64,000 nucleotides of DNA from Stropharia rugosoannulata (taxonomy: Eukaryota > Basidiomycota > Agaricomycetes > Agaricales > Strophariaceae), in NCBI GenBank assembly GCA_028532985.1, contig JANCIK010000008.1, positions 3,381,658 through 3,445,657 of the forward strand, written 5' to 3'. The notes beneath the pieces were generated by a model. The model was not told the DNA's origin, searched no databases, and worked only from the letters and a program-made list of their open reading frames with translations. Every line of letters starts with the position of its first letter. Position 1 is the first letter of the stretch. Below, in pieces: positions 48,652-60,817 of this stretch. A program made the position numbers and the translations under genes.

Positions 48652-51500
48652 GTTACAAAATGGCATAAGGAAGCGCACTTACTTTATTTACTGGCATAGG
48701 ACAGTACGCCACGGCAACAAACCACATGCAACCAAACCATAGGCATAGTTTCATACTGGCGCTGCCTCGTTTATCTAGCCAAGTGCACTGCTAGACGACT
48801 ATCCACATTGCACCAGTCGCACTGAACGCATTATGTTAATATCATTCACGCCCTGCACTCTCCAGACCGTGTATGCCGTACCTTGGCCAAGCTCTAACCG
48901 ACCGGACAGAGAGAGGAGGCGTAAATGTCTCTTGGACTTGCTAGCAGTTTCCGCGCTTGTAGAGACCGCGTAGTCAGCCCCAACTATGTTTACACCATAT
49001 GTTTAGCATTATTTACGGTCTTCACCTGTGGAAAAATGAGCGAATAAGTCATGCAAAGCACCTTTGTATTTGCTCGAACATAATTATTTCAAAGAAAAGA
49101 TGCCTTGATATTTGTCATATAGCAAGCGAGTACTACGGGGAACGCCGTGGAGCGTTCCGTTCCGGTGGCGCACGGTTCGGCTGCGTCAGCTTCTTGTCTT
49201 TCCCCGCCATCACCTATGTCTCGCTGAGAAACAGGCAGGCCTCACGTCCTTTGTCACGTTCAGATCAACACAAATATGCGGTAAAGCAAATTCGAGGAGC
49301 ACAGCCGGCGTATGGCGAGGGCAAGGCTTGCTGGGTATGTCTGTCTGTAAACACCGTCTCCGTGCTCTCCCCTCAACTTCATTCCTCCAGTCGTGCGCTC
49401 CCCTCCCTGCCCCTGATTCCGTTGCCGCGCAAATCAAACTCATCGCGCTCTGCCGCGTTTCTCCTCCGCGCTGCAACGGCCGTGCCCCTCGCACATCGGG
49501 CACCGAATACGTCGTCTACTGCAATCCATGAACCCTCCAGTCTTGCGCCAGATCGACCACCGCGCGCGCGCCCGACCACCGCACCGCCTCCGAGTACGTG
49601 CAAGCCAGTCGTGCACAACGACCGCGCTCTGCTGCACATGGAAGGCGTGAGGCGCGGCATCAAGCGCGTCTGCTTGTAGTCTAAATATGTGATCCCGCCC
49701 TCCGCGCAAATCAATCCAGCGCCCTCCTGCCAGTAACAACTCCCATCCCCCGCCACACCTCCCGCTCCCCACTGCTGTCACCTTTATCGACCGCCACACT
49801 ATCATGACCACCGCACTTCATGACGCATCCTCCAGTGTCCGTTCAGCAGTATGTCCGGTGTCTACGACCTAACGTGGTCATACTCGGATACGGTGCACGG
49901 AGGGCAGCCCAGTAACCTATACATACTCGTTATGTAGGCGCCGAGCCCATTGTGCGGTGCGCCATCCTCCAAGCAGCGAGTGGGAGGGGCGTTGTCAATG
50001 GGATCCCCGATATATGGACTGCGCGCCTGCTGGAGGAGAACGGCCAGGTCAACGTCAAAGTAGGAAGCCATCCGCAACCGGACCGCGCAGATCACGGCTA
50101 CTACTCACCTCCCACTGTCGGGACCAGCTCAGCCCACCCATTTCCAGCACTCTGGGAGCGTCCGAGACCGTCCACTACGGCCCTTGCCCAGATACGGCAA
50201 TATTCCCGAGCAATAATGGACGACACCGTAAGATGCGACAATCAAAGGTATATTCAATATGACTTACTGTACACTGTGTTCTCTGATTTCGTTTCTTCAA
50301 GAACATTTCTGCTGCCTGCGGGTCAAGTTTAGAAAGGACATGGTGCCTGTGGGAGGACACTGATGTCAGCAATAAGCACGAATCTAAATCTTAGGGGACC
50401 GCATACGTCGACCGTCACCGTGCACTTAGGTTTCACCGGGATGTACCTCGCAGACTCATGCGTAACGCATGTGGCGCCCCATCTGTATGATGCCCAAGGG
50501 CGAAAGTAGGCGATGAGTGACGTCCGCCAAATGATACTACAACGGCTACATACCTGGTGGGCCTTGTTCTCTGTTGTCTTCCATCCCTGCTAACATGTAC
50601 ATCTCCACACAGCGAGACGTGCCCGTGACCAACTTCACGTTTGTCCCATCACCATCGCAGTCTACACTGCCTGCTTCGCGGTACCCAATGCAGCGAGGTC
50701 GTCGTCGTCGCCTCCGTCGCCGCAGACTGCGAAGAGGCAGTGGGCTCTGCGCGTGCTTATGTTTACATTGTTCGATTAGCCCGCCGTCTCCGTCTCCGTC
50801 TCCCTCGCTGCCCCGCGTGTCCTGACAGCCTGTGCTACTCGGGCGCTAGTCTGCATATGACGTCCCCTCGATGACCCTCTCTGCACGGTCGCCCCAGTCA
50901 CATCCAACGTCCGGCCATCTCCGCGATGTACCCCGCCCTCCCGCGTCCCCTCCTTGACGTCGCAGAGACAACCGCCGTGGACGTATCCCCGCCCTTCTTG
51001 GGTGCACTCTGCCTGTTCAGGGTCCGGGTCTGGGTCCTACTCAACTACTCAGGCATACGGATGTACTTGCCTTCCCTTTGATACCCCCTGATGTGCATTG
51101 CCATCCCCGCAATGTAACTTCCACAACTGCACGTCGCGCTTTCAGGGACATCCAGCGTACATTACGCATCCTGCTTTACTCCCCTTTCATGTGATTACCC
51201 CATACACGCCTCGGCTTGTGTGCCACATACATCCCTCCCCGCCCGCGCGCTGTTCGTCCTTACGCTATCCAATGATGGTGAAGGGTGAGTGTCGTAGGGC
51301 GCGCGGTGGAGATGGGGCGTGATGTGCCAGCTTCGGGGGAAGGAAGGGTGATGGAGGGAAATTTAGCTCGCATATCTGGTCTCGCTCATGGGCACTCCAT
51401 GCGTCGGGGTCGATTTCCATAGAGTACGTGTCCCTCGGAACCCGCGGACCGCTCGACCCCTCTGCCATAGCTTTAGCGCATATATGCATGCGTAGTCTTT
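48652..51500. other. GC-rich sequence with no recognised gene
   Basis: Overlapping frames on both strands at 49000-49800 and 49940-50340 are translations of GC-rich sequence. No frame keeps a domain, and in-frame stops and frame changes are frequent. It may be eroded coding sequence. Confidence 0.35.
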
Positions 51501-51519
51501 AGTGGACATGTCTGACGGT

Positions 51520-54060
51520 GTACGTCGAATGTGCAGCGCGGAGAACGCTGTAAACGAACGCCTGGCGCATACACCCGAAATTTACCTCCTCGCCCTCGCC
51601 CAGTTCGCGATCACAGCGGATACGGAAGTGGTGAGTACCGATGTCGCTTCGGGCAGACGCGACGTGTGGGCGGGTGAATAGAGATGCTGACTTTCTGTCA
51701 TATCCCCGTATGACTTTCCCGTCGGTGCATGGTACCTCGCCTCCTTTGCTCCCTGGATCATCGGACTACCCCTTTGGCTGTAATGCACATAGATGTGATC
51801 TTTCTCTCTTGCCCTCTTACGACGGTTGCTATTCCGACCTGCACCATCTAATGCCCCAGCTCTTACCCAGTCGCCCAACGGCGGTCCCTCTGCCTCTGCT
51901 ATTCTCAGCGGTGCAGGCAGACTTACTCTCTTTGACCACCTCTCCAACCAAACGCTGAATTCTCTCGAGCGCTTACTGCTCTTCGCCCTTGCGCATGATC
52001 GTTCTCAGACCGTACGGAAAAAGGCCGTCGACACTGCAATAGATGTTACGGCCCAAGGCATGTCGCGGGGCCACGGCTGGCATGCTTTGCAGGCCCAGAC
52101 GTTTGCTACGGCGCATGCGGGGATAGATGGACATCCTGCAGCGGGCTCAGCTTCAGGGGATGTAGTTGGTGCAAGTAGACTTCTTCCCACTGCCCCGGCT
52201 GTTATGCAGAGGGAGACCGCGTTTCGCATTTTCTCCTGCTGCCCCAATTTTGTGATGGACTCACAGATTGACGCTTTACTGGGCGTATTCTGAAGGATGA
52301 GGAGAGCATCGAGGTATTATCCCCTCATACTTTTTGTTTATGTTTCCCTGCTAAATTCTGTTCGGTCCAGGTACGCCATGCTGCCCTTCTCGCGAGCACC
52401 TCATTTCTCTCCTGCGCAGACGCAACCCAGCTCGCTCAGTCAGTATCTCTTTTAAATCCCATGATTGAAACTCTCTATAATCTTTCTACCTCACTCTCGT
52501 CCCCACCACTCGGCACGCCCTCCGGCGCGCAACCCAAAACCCCCAACTATCACCATCTGTCTACCTTCCTCGGCACGCTCACTCCGCTCGCAGGCACCCA
52601 TTCCATTCTTTTCGCGCCTCACCTTCAAAGTTTATTGAAGTTCCTGCCCGCTCTCATACTCCCCCCTGCAGATTGTGGGCCTACCCAGACGGTGAATCGG
52701 CCATACCCAACGTCGACCGGGTCCTCCCTCGGAGCGGGAGGTATTAGTACTTTCGAATTCCTCCCGCCCGGATTTGCTGTCTATGGAATTGGAGGAAATG
52801 GTGCACGACGAGTAGACGAAGAAGAGGGTGCCGATGCATACGGGAACGACATGGAGGATGCGGACGGACGGTCTACATTGCGCCTCAACGCGCTCGAGTT
52901 TATGGTCGCGCTGTTCTAGGCGCACCCCAACATGGTGCGGAAGGTGCCCGGGTGGACGGAGGTCCTTGTTCGTGCATGTCTTGAGGGTATGGAGGAGCTG
53001 GACAAGGACGAGAGTGTGAGCGCGGGTCTCGGAGCATGGTTAAAGGAGGGTGTGAACACTTTCCCTTATTTCTTCTTTTCCTTCCCTCCGTTGTCGATTT
53101 ATCTTCGATATCAACTCCCCATTGTTCCCCGATACCCCACTCCACGATAATACCATTTCTATCATACTACACTTTTATAGTTGGAACACTGACACGTCTC
53201 CCCCTATCTTCACTTAACGCAATCCAAACCAGCCTTCAACTGCCTCCAATGCCTCCGAGACCGATGCTGCGCCCGCACTTTATGAACAGTCTGTCGATCG
53301 CCTAGCGTGTGCCCTTGGCGGTAAGAGTATTCTTCCTCCTGCATTCCGTGTACGTCCCCCATATTCATTACTCTACAGTACCTAATGCTTGATTCTGATT
53401 TGATGTCCCCCCTTTAACACATAGTAAATTCCATCAATGATGGTCTATTTTGACTGGCGTGTGCATCACGCCGGATTCACGACTATCGCTGCGATCGGTG
53501 AGGGAACTGCAAAGGTCATGCAGAAAGAGTTGCAGACAATCGTCGAGTGCGTTTTTGATGAGCAGTCAGAGGGTGCGCTGATATCGACCTGGTTCGTAGG
53601 ACACCCATCCACGCGTTCGCTACGCCGTGTGTCAGTGTGTGTAGCGGACAGTTGTGCACTGATCTCGAAGAAGTCATCCAGCAACGATTCCACCTCCAGC
53701 TTTTCTGTTCTGATACCTGCTTTGGAGGACCCAGAGCCTCGGTGAGCCCCCCACCCCTTCAATTTTTGTATTTCGAGATGACTGATACACCATTATTTTT
53801 GCTATGCCGTGCTCCTCCGACTACGTCATTAACTTTATGGAACCCGCCCTTTCTATACACATTCCAAGGAAATTTATATTCCGTATTGCACCTACTCAAA
53901 AAAGGCCCCGGGTGTATAAACGGAGCTCGGATTCGGATTTCCCGACCTCGAAAGCGTCGTATGTACCACTTAAAGACGAGGTTAGTACAGTACTTACACC
54001 AGAAAGTGTGCTCTAAGCGCAGAAAAAATGTAGGTTAGCTCACATTTCTCCACTGCCGCC
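51520..54060 (+). pseudogene. Importin-beta (Kap121/Pse1-type karyopherin) pseudogene
   Basis: Segments in changing frames spell out a karyopherin N-terminal half in the right order: AHTPEIYLLALAQFAITADT, DHLSNQTLNSLERLLLFALA, QTVRKKAVDTAIDVTAQGMS, AFRIFSCCPNFVMDSQIDAL, HLSTFLGTLTPLAGTHSILF, LQSLLKFLPALILPP, LNALEFMVALF, VRKVPGWTEVLVRACLEGME, FDWRVHHAGFTTIAAIGEGT, and SGQLCTDLEEVIQQRFHLQL. Stops interrupt it after MVALF (52917) and at other points. Frames shift between blocks, and the part after about 53,850 is unrecognisable. These HEAT-repeat transport receptors are normally about 1,050-1,100 residues and essential, so an intact copy should exist elsewhere. Confidence 0.7.
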
Positions 54061-57000
54061 CGTGGTCGAACTTGTAGGCCAGACACTCGCCCATTGAAAG
54101 CACGGATAAGTACGTTCTAATCGAGCTTCGAAGCAGCGCATGTCAGTGATATTATATGTTTAAATAAAATCTTATACTCCCCGTGAGACGCACAGTCCGC
54201 AAACCCGGATAAAAGTGCGCTGCGCGTGTTATCAAACGAGCTTGATCAAATGCAGGTTGGTGATTTCGGTTTATCGGGCTATGTTTCAATACTTACTCAC
54301 CGTGGACATGCAGGATCAATGATTCGTCGCTCAGCTACATGTCCCTGCCTCGAGTCGGACTGCTCAGGTCAGCGAGGATCTTTTATTAAATAAACAGTTG
54401 TACTCACCGTGGGACAGGTAGTCCCATGCAGTGCTTGTAGTGCTTGTAGTGGAAGCGCAAACGGATACATATACGCTGCGTGCAAGACTGCAAGCTGCAG
54501 CACCTCGCGACTCGTGAACAACAGTATATGCAAGGAAAGTAAGTGTAAGCCAGCCTTAATTCGTTTAAGACTTAACCATGCCAAGACACAAGTTGCTGAC
54601 TGTACTGAATTGCATGACAAGAGCGAGTAGTTCGAACTATGCGCAGTCATGTATGAATGTACGATGCGACATGCTGTCAGCACCGCAGCTGGCTCACCGT
54701 CGTTCCTGGTCACTCCACGGCAGGTTCTAACGCCGTGAACCGGCCGGGATGTACAGCAGAGCCCCGAGATAGCTGGGGGATGTACATGGCGCCGCCGCAA
54801 GTTGACCTGCGTACCAGCTCAGGTAGTAGGTGAATCCGAGGTACAATAGAATATAAATTAATATCCCCATTTTGACGCATTTTACGTCGCCTGGGGGCGT
54901 CGTGCAGTCCACCAGTGCACGAGAGAACATCCAGGTGGGTGTAATGGGACGTACTGCTACGTCGCTTGTTCTGTGCATTTACTTTACACTCTCTTTAACT
55001 TAGCTCACGCTGATGTTCCGGCACCGGGACCCCGGAGCGGACGTTTCTCCGTGACATTTCCTTTCCTTTCCTTCACCGTCACCATCATCACGCCCGCGCC
55101 TGCGACCCCTCACCCGCATTGGGCCTCCATCGTCACCTTCCTCAAGGCCCGTTGATGCTGACACTCAGCTCCCTCAAAACACCCTCGTCTCTCCGCCATC
55201 TTCTCTTGGTTCCGTCGCCCTCCATCTCGCCTTCGCCCTGCCCCTCCCCCTCGGGCATCAGCCTGTCCCTCGTATGCCTTCCCATCATCACAGCAATTAT
55301 CCACATCCATCCTGCCCAGTACGACGTGCTCCGCCCTTTCCCGCAGCAGATTGGTGCCAGCTGGCAGCAGCCCGCCTTTGACGATCCGCGCCAACACCGT
55401 GCCAATAATGGAATGAGAGACACCAGGGATTTCCGCGCGGAGCGCAGAGCAGCGGATTCGACTGCCCATGGACTGTCATGCCGGAATGACGCTCTAGTTG
55501 CGAGGGGACAAGGGACGTACGCCCAGAGAGGGAGAGCAGAGCTGCTGCAGACGGGCAATGTCAGAGGTCGTGCTTGGGACCATGCGGACAACGTCCGCGA
55601 CTCGCAGCAGGAAGTAATTGACGGTAAACAGGCCTGAACACTCTGCGATAGGTGAGAGTGCGCCCGCGTACTCGCAGCTGTTTACCCGCCCTCCAGATCA
55701 GCCAGCATATGCCGCCCTCTGGCCGCGCCTCCTGCCCTCCGCGCTCACCCTGCAGACTATCATCAGCTCTCTCGGCTGCATACCCTCCTCTGAACCAGCG
55801 CTCGATACAAAACCTTCAGTCCGCGCCTGTGTACGGAGCAAAGCAGCCGTTCTCCGCGACTTCGTAGGCGCGCTACGTTCCGGCAAGGATGACACACAGG
55901 TCTGACACTTCACCACCGCCCTCATCCTCCCCCGCGACTGGAATGAATGGCATGTACGTCTCTTTGTCGCCTCTCTCTGTGCGGACGACGACGCTCAGCG
56001 TACGTCTTCTGCTCCGCCCTTTACTGTATACTGACATACTCTTACAGCATCACGGGCATTTTTCGACGCCGTTCTATCCGTCTGGTCATTGCCGATGCAT
56101 ATAAAGCACTCCCCCGCCGAGCTAGCAGCCCACTGCGCCGTCCGTGACCTCGACTTTAAGGACTGGGACAGCGTCAGTGACGGTTGTGAATGGGCATGCG
56201 AGGTGGTACAGAATAACGTAGATGGGGCAGTCGAGGAGGAGGAAGAACTGCCGAAGATGGAGGCATTCACCGGTTCCGTTTCCGCCCCTTCCAGGGACTG
56301 CCCAGGGCACGGGCGGCCGTCATGATAAACCACCAGATCTCTGTCTCGTTTCATTACACGCCCTGATCTCACTGCCAAGTTGCCTTCAGACAAGCTACGG
56401 TGAGGAGAAAGTTATCTACCCCTTTGGGTACGTCTTCACCTTTGCGTATGCGCCGTGTTCGAGTCCGATTGAGTGCTCCATAGTACGGGGTAGCGGCATA
56501 ATTTACATAGCCTTCGCCCTATCTCTCTCTCTCCCGTGCTGCAGAATAAACATCCCCACAGATGTCTCCTACGAGGTCAACCACGGGACGCCATTCATGC
56601 CTCCCACCTCTGCGAGGGTTCGAGGTCGTTCGCATACTCGTTTCATACCTGGAACGCCTGCGTAACGGCCCCACTCTAGCTCATTCAACCTCTCTGGCTA
56701 GATTGCCCCATCTCGCGGCGTTTCATCGCGTTCTCTAACGAAATCCTCCATGCCATGCCGCATGTTTCGTATCGATCGCCTGTGTTCCGAACAACTCTGC
56801 TCGTGGCGCCTACGTACACTCCCCCCACCGTCTCTGCTCCCTCCCAGATTGCCTAAGTATAGCATAGGAAGAGCTCTTGCGATCCCGTTCAGCCGCTGAC
56901 GGTCCTCTGGTCGGCACCCCGCCCCTTTGCCAACTCCATAGCGCACGGCTCGTCTGGTTCGCGTTCGCCTCGATTACCCTCATGGCTATGCCAGAGCATC

Positions 57001-58268
57001 CCCTGATCCCCGAGGCCCAACCATTCGGCTTCTACCATCCTCACCCCTGCCTGACGCGACAGAACCGACCCTCCAACAGCAATTTCCACCCCATCGCAAT
57101 GTGCTTTGAGTACCTATCATCTCCTCACCGCCCATCACATGCCCTCGTTGTCCACACGGGCTGCACCCCCTCAAGTCGTAACAATATTCTTGCACCAGGA
57201 TAAGAGACAGAATGTCTTCCGCTTCGGGGCCATAGCAACAACGGGGGGCTTTGAACGACGCGTCAGCGCCGACCTTTGTGCTCTAGTTACGCCTTCCGCA
57301 GCCATGCCTCATCAGCAGCATGAACTCGGGCGGGCCTCGGGCGCCTTCTTCTGCGAGTACGATCATGCCTGCACACTGCGACCCGCCTCGGGCGACAGAA
57401 TCGCTGGCCTACCATCATCCTCGACTTCGACTGCCCTGAGAACTACGTCGTCAAAATTCAACCCACGCAACGCTTGGGATCGGGCGAATGAGAACGTGAG
57501 GGGACAGAGGGAGGCGAAGGCGAAGGTGCAGTCCGTCGCAAAGATCGGGGATAAAATGGGCGGGAGATGGGTGAGTAGCCAGAACATCCACACCCACGCC
57601 GCTCACCGTCTTCTAGGAAGTCTCCTGGCAGACTGCATTCTTCTTCTGTTTGAGTCCTTGATCCTATCATGTGTTTTTCAGCCCTCGGAGCCGACTAGCC
57701 CTTCTTGCTTGCCTACCCTCACCTCCACGGCAATGTATCCTCCACAACATCGCCCCCAACCACCCTGCTTGACGGCGCCACCACGGTAAAACACATATGC
57801 TGCAACCCTCGCTGTCCCTCGAAGCGGGACCAGTTTCGCCGGCTATCGTTCCGGGGCCTCGGGCGACGTGTCACCGCCTCTCTTTGCCCCATAACGCCTA
57901 CCTAACCCGACCAAGACTTACTCGCGCTCGCAGTCGAACTGCTGGCCAAACCCAAGCGGCCCTCCAACCTCTAGTGTGTTGATCACGGCGTTACTCGCCC
58001 CTTATTTCCCCATACACCTCCGCCATCGTTCAGACACATGTTTTCTGTGTTCCGGCAAATGTTGTAAATTTTGCCCTTGGTCCTAATGCAGCGGTATCAT
58101 CCCCAGTATATTCTGCTTCCTAAGTCTTGGATAGCAGTTCAGCTCAGCGGATCAAGGTTTCCGGAGCAGCGGACGGACGATGGACACAGACATACACTCA
58201 TTTACCTACAGTTCTATGGTATTAAATAAGACTACATGAAAGGGGATCACAAATTGACGAGATGGTAT
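54061..58268. other. GC-rich eroded coding sequence, source not identified
   Basis: Coding-like patches occur in shifting frames, for example VRACVRSKAAVLRDFVGALR (about 55830) and MHIKHSPAELAAHCAVRDLD (about 56092), with stops between them. I cannot assign a parent gene. The base composition matches the adjacent importin pseudogene, suggesting one decayed gene-rich block. Confidence 0.4.
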
Positions 58269-59170
58269 CTACGAAGTAGCCTTGGCTCGCTTTGCCGGCG
58301 GCTCCTGGTCCTCTACATTGACCTCCACTGTTGGTATAACATGAGGACGTTTGGTTCCAGATTGTGACAGTGTGTAGCCATTGAAGTACTTTGACTGCTG
58401 CCAGTTTGGTCGGCCTGGTGCAGGACGTGGTAAACTGTCTTGGATATTGTTGACCCAGTCGTCATCGCCTATGTCCTGCTTCAGAATATCATAGGCATCT
58501 CGCAGCTGAGTAATCAGCCAATCCGACTTTTTCACAGTTTCGTCCAATTGCGTAGCAACCCATGGATTTGAAGGTGTGTACCGATTATAGAAAGCAGCTG
58601 CCAGGGTCTTGATAAGCTTCGTCAGGGGTGAATCTACTAGCTGATTTGAAGGAAGAGAAATCTGGGGGAATATAATGGGACTATCACCCCCCAATGTCTG
58701 GAGGAGTGTGTTTTTGCCATCTCCGCCAGTAAAAGTGGCCAGTGCTTCATTCCATACATGCTGGTCAAATGCTTTGATCATCACATCAGTGGAATAAGAA
58801 AGTGAAGGAGCTGTGTGTTTAAGATGTCGAAGCGCAATCCACAGTAGAACATATACCGCAGATTCACGGTCGTCCACTTCAGTATGTGGTGCATCATGGT
58901 TTTGCAAAAGTTTGATGGACATAAACGGCCATGTTCCCTAGTATGTACGTTTATCAGAGCAATGCCTAAACGAGAACAGCAAAGGAAACTAACAGTTCTC
59001 CAAGTGCCTACGCTGGCTGGGGCAGGCGATAAGAAAACAGCATGATCCCAATCAATAAGTATCCCTCTCCACTTCTTTGTTGACTTATCAAGGGCGAGCA
59101 TTATGTTATGTGCACTAATATCCCGGTGAATGACGCCAGCCTTAAGGGCATCCTCGTAAGCTGGGAGTCG
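58269..59170 (-). pseudogene. FunK1-type fungal protein kinase, C-terminal half only
   Basis: From about 59166 downward the frame reads PAYEDALKAGVIHRDISAHN, then IMLALDKSTKKWRGILIDWD followed by HA. HRDIS-x-HN is the catalytic loop, and DWDHA stands where typical kinases have DFG. An intron 58993-58938 joins RT to GTWPFMSIKLL in frame. The C-terminal lobe continues to a stop at 58269, ending in a short basic tail (PPAKRAKATS). FunK1 kinases are usually 600-800 residues with the ATP-binding lobe upstream. Here the upstream sequence is unrelated (a tandem GTTCTTTTAAAC-like duplication at about 59205-59230), so the gene is 5'-truncated. Confidence 0.75.
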
Positions 59171-59646
59171 TATGTAATTACGAGTCCTATTTATAGGAAT
59201 CGTTCTTTTAAACCGTTCTTTTAAACTGTCCTTTCCCCGTGTGAAAAATAGTAATACCGCGCGAATTTCCCTTTTTGTCCATACCTGCTCGTGACGCGCG
59301 ACGGTTGACGTTGACGTTGAACTTGCGTTGAACGTTGACCTCTCGTGGCATAAATTTATACCAATCTTTGTCAACATTCTGCAGGCAACAGACTGCCAAA
59401 GCTCAGACAACGGTGGCTTGTGCCGCACCTAGTTCTTCCAATGTTCTGCACACGCCTTTGCTGCTGTTGTCGTCAACTTGAAGTTGTCGCCAAGTTGTTG
59501 CCCTATTTTGGTTCACTTTTGTTCGCGCATTTCTTTTGCTCCCAGGTGTCTTCCTGAATCCCGCGTCACATTGAAAGAAAAATGGACTTGTATTGCTGTG
59601 CAAAGCATCGGCCTGAAATTGCAAGTCAGAATATCGGTAAAAACAT
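59171..59646. other. Junction sequence between kinase fragment and interstitial telomere repeats
   Basis: No gene is supported. It contains a cluster of AACGTTGACGTTGA-like direct repeats (59300-59340). Confidence 0.35.
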
Positions 59647-59667
59647 TTTAGGGTTTAGGGTTTAGGG
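59647..59667. repeat. Interstitial telomere repeats, former chromosome end
   Basis: Three perfect TTTAGGG units lie in the same orientation as the terminal tract. They are followed at once by TGGGATCC and the hairpin at the 3' end of the retroelement sequence. This is interpreted as the telomeric primer on which the distal sequence was attached. Confidence 0.8.
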
Positions 59668-59673
59668 TGGGAT

Positions 59674-59700
59674 CCACCACTCACCTTCGGTGAGTGGTGG
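59674..59700 (-). other. 12-bp perfect hairpin at the element 3' end
   Basis: The RNA-sense (minus) strand reads CCACCACTCACC, a GAA loop, and GGTGAGTGGTGG. The hairpin lies seven bases from the telomere repeats and 36 bases downstream of the predicted ribozyme cleavage site, so it may mark the RNA 3' end recognised by the reverse transcriptase. Confidence 0.7.
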
Positions 59701-59727
59701 CGTTTACTTAGCTGTATGAGGTATCGA

Positions 59728-59802
59728 CCAGTTGCAAAGGACCCTACACCTAACGAAGGAGTAAAGGGCGCTTTCGGGATACCCCTCATCAGTGCAACCT
59801 GG
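59728..59802 (-). ncRNA. Hammerhead ribozyme
   Basis: The minus strand carries the invariant core CUGAUGA (59792-59786), then stem II of three G-C pairs with a GUAU loop, then GAAA (59775-59772). Stem I pairs CCAGGUUGCA (59802-59793) with UGCAACUGG (59736-59728): nine pairs with one bulged G. Stem III is a long hairpin between 59772 and 59738, starting with the A-U pair next to the core and interrupted by a few mismatches. The predicted cleavage follows the U at 59737, the H17 position. Stem I is open, so this is a type I form. Hammerheads are known in Penelope-like elements, and here it sits in the same orientation as the reverse transcriptase ORF upstream. Confidence 0.8.
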
Positions 59803-60750
59803 CCTGCTTTTATAGACGTCTGGCGACGGTCTGTGCGCATGAGAGGGTGCTAATGCGTTTACACGCTGTCTACCCCGAGGACCATTCCACACCGCATGAT
59901 CAGGTCACCAGGTCATCCGGGCACTTTGGCCCATCATAACCGATGCTTCTCATGCGCGGGCTACTCCAAGAATAGCTCAACGCTCCCAGCCATTGTTCTA
60001 CGAAGAAGTAGAACGTCTCATGCTGTCTAAATATAAAAATAAAGACAAAAATACACTGCCTCTGCGTGAGTGCAGCTATAAATAGTGACTATCTCCCACC
60101 GGCGACGTTTCGCGCCGGTGTAATTACGGGTTCACACCGCCCGCGGTCCCGATTAAGGGAACGCGGTCGTGGAAGCCTCTTTCGTTCTTAAAATAACAAT
60201 AACCCTTGCCGCGCCGTCGGTCCCCTTCGGCTGTGCCTAAGTTGGGTGACGACTATTAAGGTTTGGGTTACTACCTGTGCGTGTGACACCGCCGGTGATG
60301 TCTGCGCGCGCGCAGAAGTTACCGACGCGTACTAGGCGACCCGATGCCACATTGGGACTTATACGAGCCACATTTTCACGCCGTTCCCCCTACTGCAGGA
60401 CCGCTTTCACGCAGTTACGTCGCTTTAAGGCCTTGGCGTAACGCGCCTGGGCGCATACTCTGGGACCAGTGCAATCATGAAGCCTTTGGCGTAACGGTCC
60501 CAGGACCATACTCTCCAGACAACGCAATCGCTCGTCGTTTCCTTGTTACTTCAGGTCAGTTTTAAGAACTGAGAAGCCGAGCCTAAGGCCCTTTCATCCA
60601 GACATATATTTATAGAGCATCATAACAGTGACTGCCTTATTAGGGCATCGTATGATGATACGTATGTTAAGGCCAGGTGCGCCTGGCCAACCGTATACCT
60701 GGTGTAAACGACCAGCCCCGGTCACGTGCAATACGCAATCGGGTTTATTG
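59803..60750 (-). other. Non-coding body of the telomeric retroelement
   Basis: There is no ORF of note. GC-rich inverted segments (for example CACCGGCG-ACGTTTCG-CGCCGGTG at about 60096-60120, a good hairpin) suggest structured RNA. It is either the 3' untranslated part of the retroelement whose ORF ends at 60818, or a separate 5'-truncated insertion bounded by the two telomeric patches. Confidence 0.5.
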
Positions 60751-60783
60751 GTTTAGGTTAGGTTTAGGGTTAGGGGTTCGGGT
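60751..60783. repeat. Degenerate interstitial telomere repeats
   Basis: GTTTAGGTTAGGTTTAGGGT and the following TAGGGGTTCGGGTT are variants of the terminal repeat, 35 bases beyond the stop codon of the reverse transcriptase ORF. They may be a second junction between stacked insertions. Confidence 0.7.
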
Positions 60784-60817
60784 TGATCGAACCACAATAA
60801 CATACTACGAAATGTAT

